Of a stretch of DNA of 7,838 nucleotides, positions 1-5,762 are shown piece after piece. The translations under genes and the position numbers were made by a program. Every line of letters begins with the position of its first letter. The stretch's first letter is position 1. Location: the NCBI GenBank assembly GCA_023425455.1, contig JAFACP010000422.1, positions 1-7,838 of the forward strand, written 5' to 3'. The notes below the pieces were generated by a model. The model had not been told where the DNA came from. It saw nothing but the letters and a program-made list of their open reading frames with translations, and ran no database searches. The stretch is from Pseudomonadota bacterium (GTDB taxonomy: Bacteria; Pseudomonadota; Gammaproteobacteria; Enterobacterales; Enterobacteriaceae).

Positions 1-28
1 GTGAAGTGATTCACATCCGCCGTGTCGA

Positions 29-92
29 TGGAGGCGCATTATAGGGAGTTCTCCGCAGGCCGCAATAGAAAAATTGCAGAAAAATGACTGAC
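29..92 (-). promoter_or_regulatory. rrn P1 promoter (rRNA operon, leftward) with upstream element
   Basis: Read on the minus strand, this is a canonical ribosomal RNA P1 promoter. The -10 hexamer TATAAT lies at 38-43 and is preceded by AACTCCC, the usual enterobacterial rrn P1 context. A -35 hexamer TTGCGG lies at 60-65, giving a 16-bp spacer typical of rrn P1. The discriminator GCGCCTCC follows the -10, and the expected start is the A at position 29, nine bases downstream. GC-rich discriminators of this type are the known target of stringent control by ppGpp/DksA. The stretch 66-92 is A/T-rich with T-runs on the minus strand, fitting an UP element that binds the RNA polymerase alpha subunit. 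The rRNA operon itself (rrnE-like by gene order) would lie left of the window and is not seen. P2 is also outside. Confidence 0.88.
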
Positions 93-129
93 TGCTGCAT
101 TCCCCAGCAAAACCCCGCTTTATACCTGT

Positions 130-150
130 TTACACACAGACTTATCCACA
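130..150 (+). promoter_or_regulatory. DnaA box (perfect consensus) with an adjacent imperfect box
   Basis: Positions 142-150 read TTATCCACA, a perfect match to the strong DnaA-box consensus TTATNCACA. Three bases before it, 130-138 reads TTACACACA, one mismatch from the consensus in the same orientation. The pair sits in the intergenic DNA between the leftward rrn P1 promoter and the PurR operator of purHD. The sequence match is direct. Binding by DnaA, and any effect on either promoter or on DnaA titration, is inference. A 9-bp match can occur by chance. Confidence 0.45.
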
Positions 151-182
151 ATGATGCGAAAAAGTGAAAAATCACGAGCGGT

Positions 183-198
183 GCGCAAACGTTTTCGT
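183..198 (+). promoter_or_regulatory. PurR operator of purHD
   Basis: GCGCAAACGTTTTCGT matches the 16-bp PurR box consensus ACGCAAACGTTTTCNT at all but the first base. It includes the central CAAACGTTTTCG core. In E. coli, PurR with hypoxanthine or guanine as corepressor represses the purine biosynthesis genes, including purHD, through such a box. Here it sits 110 bp upstream of the purH start codon and overlaps the predicted -35 region, so bound repressor would block RNA polymerase. Confidence 0.9.
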
Positions 199-219
199 TA
201 AAATGCTCGCGCTTAATAA
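192..219 (+). promoter_or_regulatory. Candidate purHD sigma-70 core promoter
   Basis: A -35-like TTTTCG at 192-197 lies inside the PurR box. A -10-like TAATAA at 214-219 follows with a 16-bp spacer. Both hexamers are imperfect, so the placement is tentative, but the overlap with the operator is the layout expected for purHD. Transcription would start near 226, giving a leader of about 80 nt before purH. Confidence 0.45.
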
Positions 220-235
220 GGATGCACCGTCAGGT

Positions 236-275
236 GTGTTAGATGAGTTTTTCTTGCGGAAAACTCATCTAACGC
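236..275 (+). other. Long leader hairpin upstream of purH
   Basis: Positions 238-251 and 260-273 are perfect 14-base reverse complements (GTTAGATGAGTTTT and AAAACTCATCTAAC). In RNA the stem can extend outward by a U-G and a G-C pair to 236/275, and inward by a U-G pair. The apical sequence is about CTTGCG. It is not a Rho-independent terminator: no T-tract follows the 3' arm on either strand. If the promoter call is right, the hairpin begins about 10 nt from the mRNA 5' end and ends 32 nt before the purH start codon, clear of the ribosome binding site. A 5'-stabilising stem-loop or a regulatory fold is possible. No known riboswitch family is recognised. Confidence 0.7.
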
Positions 276-307
276 TCTCTGTAATCGTGAAATCCAGGGG
301 ATTTACC

Positions 308-1897
308 ATGCAACAACGTCGTCCAGTCCGCCGCGCCCTGCTCAGTGTTTCTGATAAAGCCGGTATCGTCGAATTCGCCCAGGCACTTTCTGCACGTGGT
401 GTGGAGCTGCTCTCTACCGGCGGCACCGCTCGCCTGTTAGCAGATAAAGGTCTGCCGGTAACCGAAGTGTCCGACTACACCGGTTTCCCGGAAATGATGG
501 ATGGACGCGTCAAAACCCTGCACCCAAAAGTGCACGGCGGCATTCTTGGCCGTCGCGGCCAGGACGACGGCATTATGGATCAGCATGGGATCGCGCCGAT
601 CGACATGGTTGTCGTTAACCTTTATCCATTTGCCCAGACCGTTGCCCGCGAAGGCTGTTCACTGGAAGATGCGGTCGAGAATATTGATATCGGCGGCCCA
701 ACCATGGTGCGCTCCGCAGCCAAGAACCATAAAGATGTGGCCATCGTGGTTAAGAGCAGCGACTACAACGCCATTATTAATGAGATGGATGCCAACGACG
801 GTTTACTCACGCTCGACACCCGCTTCGACCTGGCCATTAAAGCGTTCGAACACACCGCCGCCTACGACAGCATGATCGCCAACTACTTCGGCAGCCTGGT
901 TCCCGCTTATCACGGCGAAACCAAAGAACCTGCCGGTCGCTTCCCACGTACCCTGAATCTGAACTTCATTAAAAAGCAGGATATGCGCTACGGCGAAAAC
1001 AGCCACCAGCAGGCAGCCTTCTATATAGAAGAAGAGGTAAAAGAAGCCTCTGTCGCCACCGCACAACAGGTTCAGGGAAAAGCGCTCTCCTATAACAACA
1101 TCGCCGATACCGATGCCGCACTGGAGTGTGTAAAAGAGTTCAGCGAGCCGGCCTGCGTTATCGTGAAGCACGCTAACCCGTGCGGCGTAGCGGTTAGCAC
1201 GTCAATTCTCGAGGCTTACGATCGCGCGTACAAGACCGACCCAACCTCGGCATTCGGCGGTATTATCGCCTTCAACCGCGAGCTGGACGCCGAAACCGCG
1301 CAGGCCATCATCTCCCGCCAGTTTGTCGAAGTGATTATCGCGCCTTCAGCCTCAGAAGACGCGTTGAAAATCACAGCGGCGAAACAGAACGTGCGCGTAC
1401 TGACCTGTGGTCAGTGGACTGAACGCGTACCGGGCCTCGATTTCAAACGTGTGAACGGCGGCCTGCTGGTTCAGGATCGCGATCTGGGGATGGTCACTGC
1501 CGGCGACCTGCGCGTGGTCACGAAACGTCAGCCGAGTGAACAGGAGCTGCGTGATGCCCTGTTCTGCTGGAAAGTGGCGAAGTTCGTAAAATCCAACGCC
1601 ATTGTCTATGCGAAAGAGAACATGACCATCGGGATAGGCGCAGGCCAGATGAGCCGTGTCTACTCGGCGAAAATCGCCGGTATTAAAGCCGGTGATGAAG
1701 GTCTGGAAGTCAAAGGCTCCGCGATGGCCTCTGACGCCTTCTTCCCGTTCCGTGACGGTATTGATGCGGCCGCAGCGGTTGGCATCACCTGCGTGATCCA
1801 GCCTGGCGGCTCGATCCGCGATGATGAAGTGATTGCCGCCGCCGACGAACACGGTATTGCAATGATCTTCACCGACATGCGTCACTTCCGCCATTAA
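308..1897 (+). CDS. purH: Bifunctional AICAR formyltransferase / IMP cyclohydrolase PurH
   Basis: PurH catalyses the last two steps of de novo purine synthesis in the cytosol. It formylates AICAR with 10-formyl-tetrahydrofolate, then closes the ring to give IMP. The 529-residue product matches the usual length and is near identical to E. coli PurH. The N-terminal cyclohydrolase domain (about 1-200) has STGGTARLL (36-44), [10 protein letters not shown] (69-78), NLYPF (104-108) and [15 protein letters not shown] (126-140). The C-terminal transformylase domain has RYGENSHQ (227-234), the catalytic K287-H288 in [15 protein letters not shown] (311-318) and a terminal MRHFRH. The ATG at 308 is chosen because the protein then begins [14 protein letters not shown] as in the family. 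It is preceded by AGGGG at 296-300 with 7-nt spacing. An upstream in-frame GTG at 164 would run through the operator and promoter and is not used. First gene of the purHD operon. Confidence 0.98.
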   Translation: MQQRRPVRRALLSVSDKAGIVEFAQALSARGVELLSTGGTARLLADKGLPVTEVSDYTGFPEMMDGRVKTLHPKVHGGILGRRGQDDGIMDQHGIAPIDMVVVNLYPFAQTVAREGCSLEDAVENIDIGGPTMVRSAAKNHKDVAIVVKSSDYNAIINEMDANDGLLTLDTRFDLAIKAFEHTAAYDSMIANYFGSLVPAYHGETKEPAGRFPRTLNLNFIKKQDMRYGENSHQQAAFYIEEEVKEASVATAQQVQGKALSYNNIADTDAALECVKEFSEPACVIVKHANPCGVAVSTSILEAYDRAYKTDPTSAFGGIIAFNRELDAETAQAIISRQFVEVIIAPSASEDALKITAAKQNVRVLTCGQWTERVPGLDFKRVNGGLLVQDRDLGMVTAGDLRVVTKRQPSEQELRDALFCWKVAKFVKSNAIVYAKENMTIGIGAGQMSRVYSAKIAGIKAGDEGLEVKGSAMASDAFFPFRDGIDAAAAVGITCVIQPGGSIRDDEVIAAADEHGIAMIFTDMRHFRH

Positions 1898-1912
1898 TCC
1901 ACGGAGCTGAAA

Positions 1913-3205
1913 ATGAAAGTATTAGTGATTGGTAACGGCGGACGCGAGCACGCCCTGGCGTGGAAAGCGGCGCACTCCCCGCTGGTGAAAACCGTCTTTG
2001 TCGCACCAGGGAACGCCGGCACCGCGCTGGAACCCACGCTGCAGAATGTGAATATCGGCGTGACCGATATTCCGGCATTGCTGAGTTTTGCGCAAAACGA
2101 GAACATCGATCTGACTATCGTTGGTCCGGAAGCGCCGCTGGTGATCGGTATCGTTGATGCCTTCCGTGCGGCGGGGCTGAAAATCTTCGGCCCGACGCAA
2201 GGCGCTGCGCAGCTGGAAGGCTCGAAAGCGTTCACCAAGGATTTCCTGGCGCGCCATAATATCCCGACCGCCTGGTACCAGAACTTTACCGAAATCGAGC
2301 CTGCGCTGGCTTATCTGCGCGAAAAAGGCGCGCCGATTGTCATCAAGGCCGACGGTCTTGCCGCCGGTAAAGGTGTTATTGTCGCGATGACCCTCGAAGA
2401 AGCAGAAGCCGCCGTCCATGACATGCTGGCCGGCAACGCGTTTGGTGACGCAGGCCACCGCATCGTTATCGAAGAGTTCCTCGACGGCGAAGAGGCGAGC
2501 TTTATCGTGATGGTCGATGGTGAGCATGTTCTGCCGATGGCCACCAGCCAGGATCATAAGCGCGTTGGTGATGCCGATACAGGCCCAAACACCGGCGGAA
2601 TGGGCGCTTACTCCCCTGCGCCTGTTGTCACCGACGACGTGCATCAGCGCACCATGGAGCGCATCATCTGGCCTACCGTGAAAGGGATGGTGGCGGAAGG
2701 GAATACGTATACCGGTTTCCTCTATGCGGGCCTGATGATCGACAAACAGGGCAACCCAAAGGTTATCGAGTTCAACTGCCGCTTCGGTGACCCGGAAACC
2801 CAGCCAATCATGCTGCGCATGAAATCCGATCTGGTTGCGCTCTGCCTGGCGGCCTGTGAAGGCAAGCTGGACGAGACAACCTCCGAGTGGGACGAGCGTG
2901 CCTCTCTGGGCGTGGTGATTGCTGCGGGCGGTTATCCGGGCACTTACAGCACCGGCGATGAGATCCACGGCCTGCCGCTGGAAGAGGTCGAAGGTGCGAA
3001 GGTGTTCCATGCCGGCACAACACTGTCTGATGACGATCGGGTGCTGACCAACGGTGGTCGCGTGCTGTGTGCTACCGCGCTGGGGACTACCGTTGCACAG
3101 GCGCAGCAGCGTGCCTATGCGCTGATGGCAGAGATTCGCTGGCAAGGCAGCTTCAGCCGTCAGGATATCGGCTATCGCGCGATTGCACGCGAGCAGGGTA
3201 AATAA
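1913..3205 (+). CDS. purD: Phosphoribosylamine-glycine ligase (GAR synthetase) PurD
   Basis: PurD joins 5-phosphoribosylamine and glycine using ATP to form glycinamide ribonucleotide, the second step of de novo purine synthesis. The protein has 430 residues (E. coli 429), with the order expected of this ATP-grasp enzyme. The N-terminal phosphoribosylamine-binding segment has GNGGREHA (7-14) and VGPEAPL (70-76). The ATP-grasp region has KADGLAAGKGV (145-155), EEFLDGEEAS (187-196), DTGPNTGGMGAYSP (222-235) and the metal-binding EFNCRFGDPETQ (286-297). A C-terminal domain with AAGGYPG follows. It starts 15 bp after the purH stop, with GGAG at 1903-1906, so it is cotranscribed with purH under PurR control. 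The C-terminus (EQGK) differs slightly from the E. coli form. Confidence 0.98.
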   Translation: MKVLVIGNGGREHALAWKAAHSPLVKTVFVAPGNAGTALEPTLQNVNIGVTDIPALLSFAQNENIDLTIVGPEAPLVIGIVDAFRAAGLKIFGPTQGAAQLEGSKAFTKDFLARHNIPTAWYQNFTEIEPALAYLREKGAPIVIKADGLAAGKGVIVAMTLEEAEAAVHDMLAGNAFGDAGHRIVIEEFLDGEEASFIVMVDGEHVLPMATSQDHKRVGDADTGPNTGGMGAYSPAPVVTDDVHQRTMERIIWPTVKGMVAEGNTYTGFLYAGLMIDKQGNPKVIEFNCRFGDPETQPIMLRMKSDLVALCLAACEGKLDETTSEWDERASLGVVIAAGGYPGTYSTGDEIHGLPLEEVEGAKVFHAGTTLSDDDRVLTNGGRVLCATALGTTVAQAQQRAYALMAEIRWQGSFSRQDIGYRAIAREQGK

Positions 3206-3212
3206 TGCCTCC

Positions 3213-3236
3213 GGCCCTCTCTTTCCTGAGGGGGCC
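3213..3236. terminator. Hairpin after purD, possible transcription end
   Basis: This GC-rich stem lies 7 bp after the purD stop. Bases 3213-3221 pair with 3228-3236 over nine consecutive pairs, one of them a G-U wobble, around the 6-nt loop TTTCCT. No T-tract follows on either strand, so it is not a canonical intrinsic terminator. It may protect the purHD mRNA 3' end or act with the next hairpin as a pause or block between convergent genes. Confidence 0.45.
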
Positions 3237-3242
3237 AGCATA

Positions 3243-3273
3243 ATGCCGCAGAGGGGTGAGTCCCCTCCGGCAT
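3243..3273. terminator. Second convergent-gap hairpin (REP-like shape)
   Basis: ATGCCG at 3243-3248 pairs with CGGCAT at 3268-3273, and GAGGGG at 3251-3256 pairs with CCCCTC at 3262-3267. The result is a 12-bp stem with a 2-nt CA bulge and the 5-nt loop TGAGT. It fills the rest of the 81-bp gap between purD (+) and yjaH (-). It has no T-tract. The imperfect palindrome with an interior bulge resembles a REP unit in shape, but it does not match the E. coli REP consensus. It may act as a bidirectional 3'-end structure. Confidence 0.45.
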
Positions 3274-3286
3274 ACGCCTCAACGCA

Positions 3287-3985
3287 TCAGAACGTGTTTT
3301 CTGTCGGCTGCCAGGTGCAGAAGTCTTCGTTCGCCACCAGCAGAAGCTGGGAGCCTTCCGGCGCTTCAAGCCACGCCACGCTAACTTCCATTGATAAGTG
3401 ACGCTGACGGCGCGCAATGTGCTCCGTTGCCCACGCCTCAAGTTCGGGCTTCAGCGTTTGCCCTTCGCAGGTGGTGACCGTGCCATCGGCATGCCAGCGT
3501 CCCTGACGCAGCACAACGCGTCCCTGGCGCAGCGCATCGCTGGTCTGGCGTAGTTGTCCGGCACGATAACGATACAGGGCGAACTGATCGCTGGAGAGCT
3601 GCTGTTTTTGACCGCTGATTTCGCGCTGCATAAAGCTCAGCTCACCGCGATCGTCAAAACGTACTTTTACGTGCTCCGGCGTTTTACTGTATATATTCAG
3701 CTCGATAAACGACAGCGCATCGCCTTGCCAACGATATTCTGCGGTCGAGGTATTGCCGTTATGCCACGGGCTGAAAGCGGAGAGGAGATGGACATCGTTA
3801 CCAGAATCTTTGCGCCAGATCCTGACCGCGCCCTGATCGTCAGCGTAGCCACTGGCGGTAAACGGCGGCAGAGAGGTGTCGTGGCTACAGGCAGACAACA
3901 GCAGGACGCCCGCCAGGGCGATAGCCCCGCGCCAGACAGACAAAAGGGGCGTTGCCGCCCCTTCGTTAAAACTGTTCACTGCCAC
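3287..3985 (-). CDS. yjaH: DUF1481 lipoprotein YjaH
   Basis: This is a conserved enterobacterial protein of unknown function (DUF1481 family), about 232 residues as here. Residues 1-33 look like a lipoprotein signal. A short polar start is followed by a hydrophobic run (about 21-30, AIALAGVLLL) and then the lipobox LSAC, with Cys33 as the probable lipidated residue. Ser follows Cys, so by the +2 rule outer-membrane sorting is expected. The mature part is polar and contains DDQGAVRIWRKD, a QGRVVLRQGRWHADG stretch and AWLEAPEGSQLLLVANEDFC near the end. The start is uncertain: GTG at 3985 lies 5 bp after the hupA stop, and a second in-frame GTG lies at 3979. Neither has a strong Shine-Dalgarno, so translation may be coupled to hupA. 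Expression probably depends on readthrough of the hairpin inside its 5' end. Confidence 0.85.
   Translation of the reverse strand: MAVNSFNEGAATPLLSVWRGAIALAGVLLLSACSHDTSLPPFTASGYADDQGAVRIWRKDSGNDVHLLSAFSPWHNGNTSTAEYRWQGDALSFIELNIYSKTPEHVKVRFDDRGELSFMQREISGQKQQLSSDQFALYRYRAGQLRQTSDALRQGRVVLRQGRWHADGTVTTCEGQTLKPELEAWATEHIARRQRHLSMEVSVAWLEAPEGSQLLLVANEDFCTWQPTENTF
3942..3963 (-). terminator. Probable hupA terminator inside the start of yjaH
   Basis: On the minus strand, AAGGGGC (3963-3957) and GCCCCTT (3950-3944) form a perfect 7-bp stem around a 6-nt loop GGCAAC. The second arm runs into a short TTTT (3945-3942), then G. The hairpin starts 27 bp past the hupA stop, the normal position for a terminator. 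The T-tract is short, so termination is probably partial. It lies within codons 8-15 of yjaH, before the signal-peptide core, and so could set the hupA to yjaH ratio. Confidence 0.55.
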
Positions 3986-3990
3986 GCGTC

Positions 3991-4263
3991 TTACTTAACA
4001 GCGTCTTTCAGTGCTTTACCAGAAACAAATGCCGGCACGTTAGCAGCGGCGATTTTGATTTCTTTACCGGTCTGCGGGTTGCGGCCAGTACGCTCAGCGC
4101 GGTGGTTCACTTTGAAGGTACCGAAACCAACCAGTTGTACAGCATCGCCTTCTTTCAGAGACTCAGTAATAGCAGCCAGGGTAGATTCCAGAGCAGCTTT
4201 AGCCTGCACTTTAGACAGATCAGCCTTGTCCGCAATTACATCAATCAGTTGAGTCTTATTCAT
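3991..4263 (-). CDS. hupA: DNA-binding protein HU-alpha
   Basis: HU-alpha is the 90-residue nucleoid protein that forms HU dimers with itself or HU-beta. It binds and bends DNA without strict sequence preference, and affects supercoiling, replication initiation and repair. The sequence is nearly identical to E. coli HupA. It has the helical dimerisation part (1-45), GFGTF (46-50), the beta-arm with RNPQTGKEI (61-69) carrying the intercalating Pro63, and the C-terminal helix ending KALKDAVK. The few differences are conservative and near the N-terminus (D12, D15, V19). The ATG at 4263 has a strong AAAGGA at 4270-4275 with 6-nt spacing, as expected for an abundant protein. A structured 186-bp upstream region, separate from yjaG, suggests its own promoter. 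Confidence 0.99.
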   Translation of the reverse strand: MNKTQLIDVIADKADLSKVQAKAALESTLAAITESLKEGDAVQLVGFGTFKVNHRAERTGRNPQTGKEIKIAAANVPAFVSGKALKDAVK

Positions 4264-4302
4264 AAGTTATCCTTTCAATGTGTTTATCGCTTGCTAAGCA
4301 TC

Positions 4303-4332
4303 GAGTGCGACGAAAATGCCAAAAAAGCACTC
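4303..4332 (-). other. Inverted repeat in the hupA leader
   Basis: On the minus strand GAGTGC (4332-4327) and GCACTC (4308-4303) are perfect complements around an 18-nt loop rich in T-runs. The element lies 27-70 bp upstream of the hupA Shine-Dalgarno, within the probable 5' untranslated region. A 6-bp stem with a large loop is weak on its own, so function is unproven. Confidence 0.35.
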
Positions 4333-4362
4333 TCCTGCATACACGCACCGATAGCCACTTTT

Positions 4363-4404
4363 TTTCGCCCCCCAAATGTAGACCAGACGGGGGGCGAAAG
4401 GGAA
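4363..4404 (-). promoter_or_regulatory. hupA upstream hairpin with candidate promoter -10
   Basis: Positions 4363-4373 and 4389-4399 are perfect 11-base reverse complements (TTTCGCCCCCC and its complement, with a run of six G/C) around a 15-nt spacer. The spacer carries TACATT on the minus strand (4380-4375), a plausible -10 element matching the consensus at four of six positions. A weak -35-like TTCCCT lies at 4404-4399, 18 bp upstream. Transcription would then start in the G-rich right arm, giving the GC-rich discriminator common at growth-rate-controlled promoters. The palindrome has no T-tract after it on either strand, so it is not an obvious yjaG terminator. The promoter assignment is tentative. 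E. coli hupA is known to be activated by Fis and CRP, which would fit weak core elements. Confidence 0.4.
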
Positions 4405-4449
4405 GAGTCGAGGAGTGACAAAACAGGCGTTAAATCACGTTTTGTTGTC

Positions 4450-5040
4450 TCATTGGTTAAAAATTACCCCAATATTACTCTCACCCGCCTCACGTAAGTC
4501 CGCGCGCAGGCCTTTTATCAGCTCAATATCGCGTTCTTCACACTCTGCCAGCAGGCGGAAAATCTCCCACTGGATATCCCATTCCTGTTCAACCGCCGGA
4601 TTCGCGCGCAGCTCTTCGTCCGTCATTTCACGACCTTCCTGGGTCATTTCCAGCATCGCAACGGTGGTGATCGACGCCTTGCTGACTTCAATTGCATGCT
4701 CCAGCGTTTCACCACTCAGCCGGGAGTGGATCAGCTCGCTTAACGCGACGCAGGCATCGATTGCCGGATAAACGCCGTACAGGTCGAAATCATCTGCCGC
4801 CGGAATCGCCTCTTCCAGCTTTTCCAGCTGGGAGTCGAAGTTCACCTTCGCATCCCTGACCGTCAGCGTCTCCCAGATCAAATCGAGGATCCGACGATAA
4901 ATATGGCCATCACCAAAGCCCGTCTGCTTGCAGAACGCGGCATAGTTGGGATACATGCGCTCGCACAGGCAAGCCATAAAGGTGACGTGCTGCCAGCTTT
5001 CCAGCTTCTCAAGGCGCAGATGAATCGGGTTTTGTAACAT
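4450..5040 (-). CDS. yjaG: DUF416 family protein YjaG
   Basis: This is a conserved cytosolic protein of unknown function in the DUF416 family. Its 196 residues equal the E. coli YjaG length, with near-identical sequence from MLQNPIHLRLEKLESW to the C-terminal GESNIGVIFNQ. It has no signal peptide or membrane segment. It is largely acidic and predicted helical, with recognisable stretches ACLCERMYPNY (about 23-33), DFDLYGVYPAIDACVALSEL (84-103) and EEWxxxWE-like tryptophan/glutamate repeats near 150-170. It starts 41 bp after the nfi stop, with only a weak Shine-Dalgarno upstream, and is probably cotranscribed with nudC-hemE-nfi. The family function is not known to me and none is proposed. Confidence 0.93.
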   Translation of the reverse strand: MLQNPIHLRLEKLESWQHVTFMACLCERMYPNYAAFCKQTGFGDGHIYRRILDLIWETLTVRDAKVNFDSQLEKLEEAIPAADDFDLYGVYPAIDACVALSELIHSRLSGETLEHAIEVSKASITTVAMLEMTQEGREMTDEELRANPAVEQEWDIQWEIFRLLAECEERDIELIKGLRADLREAGESNIGVIFNQ

Positions 5041-5081
5041 GATGATGTCTCGAATCGAAAATTAGCGGCAGTTTACCTGAA

Positions 5082-5753
5082 TCATGGCTGAATTTCCTGC
5101 CAACGAATAAATGCCGGACGCCGGGAGGCAACGGCATCCGCCCAACGCGTCGGCTCCGGTAAGCGATAGCCTCTGGTGCAACGCTGGACCCAGGCCAGCG
5201 CGCTGTCCATGCTCACCCGATGCCCGGTGGCGATAAACAACGGGTTACAGCGCGTTTTACTGCGCCAGACCCACGCCAGCTGTTCGTCTTTATCCATCAG
5301 CGGGGCCAGCGCGCCGGGCTCCGTGGAGAGCGGCCCGAAGGTACCGCACAACCGTTTTTTCGCCACGCCGATAGTCGGGACATCCACCAGCAGGCCGAAA
5401 TGGCTGGCCACGCCTAAGCGACGCGGATGGGAGATCCCGTGACCGTCGACAAACAACAGATCGGGTTTTCGCGACAGCTTTTCCCACGCCGCCAGCAGCG
5501 CGGGACATTCACGAAAGGAGAGAAAGCCTGGAATATAGGGCAGGGTTGTGGCGATACGTGCAATCTGGTACTCCACCAGCTCCAGCGTGGGATACTTCAG
5601 CAGCACCATCGCCGCACGCGTCACATCCCCACCCTGCTCGAACCCGACATCTGCCCCGCCAACATACTGCGGCGGATCGCAAGCCAGACCATCCTCGCGG
5701 GAAACCGATGAGGCTAACGCAAGCTGCTGAGCGCGGAGTGTCGCGAGATCCAT
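5082..5753 (-). CDS. nfi: Endonuclease V (deoxyinosine 3' endonuclease)
   Basis: Endonuclease V cuts the second phosphodiester bond 3' of deoxyinosine and some other deaminated bases, starting alternative excision repair. With the ATG at 5753 the protein has 223 residues, as in E. coli. It contains the RNase H-like fold markers: [11 protein letters not shown] with metal-binding Asp35 (32-42), the strand-separating wedge [11 protein letters not shown] (72-82), [13 protein letters not shown] (102-114, with Asp103) and GVAKKRLCG (129-137). The ATG at 5753 is preferred over the in-frame TTG at 5759. It matches the family N-terminus ([10 protein letters not shown]) and has TAAGG at 5761-5765 with 7-nt spacing. 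That Shine-Dalgarno overlaps the hemE stop codon, so translation is likely coupled to hemE. Unusually for the heme neighbour, it is a repair gene, but this pairing is standard in enterobacteria. Confidence 0.96.
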   Translation of the reverse strand: MDLATLRAQQLALASSVSREDGLACDPPQYVGGADVGFEQGGDVTRAAMVLLKYPTLELVEYQIARIATTLPYIPGFLSFRECPALLAAWEKLSRKPDLLFVDGHGISHPRRLGVASHFGLLVDVPTIGVAKKRLCGTFGPLSTEPGALAPLMDKDEQLAWVWRSKTRCNPLFIATGHRVSMDSALAWVQRCTRGYRLPEPTRWADAVASRRPAFIRWQEIQP

Positions 5754-5762
5754 AGCCAAACC

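Noticed and set aside
160..180. GTGA-AAAA-TCAC palindrome as a Fis or other regulator site
   Set aside because: It does not fit the Fis consensus (G and C 14 bases apart with the right pyrimidine/purine steps), and the 4-bp arms are too short to assign.
164..307. GTG-initiated N-terminal extension of purH by 48 codons
   Set aside because: It would run through the PurR operator, the promoter and the leader hairpin. It has no family homology, and the ATG at 308 has a good ribosome binding site and gives the exact 529-aa PurH.
1922..3241. 439-codon open frame on the minus strand opposite purD
   Set aside because: It is a mirror of the purD codon pattern. The product has no recognisable domains, and purD is certain on the other strand.
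3554..4252. 232-codon open frame on the plus strand across yjaH and hupA
   Set aside because: It overlaps two real genes on the other strand, has no domain signature, and no ribosome binding site supports it.
4363..4399. Palindrome as the intrinsic terminator of yjaG
   Set aside because: In the yjaG direction the second arm is followed by A-residues, not T-residues. On the plus strand the T-run precedes the stem.
4102..4497. Plus-strand frames (4102-4497, 4415-4771) across the hupA upstream region
   Set aside because: They overlap hupA and yjaG coding DNA and the hupA regulatory region, and encode low-complexity Ser/Arg-rich peptides without homology.
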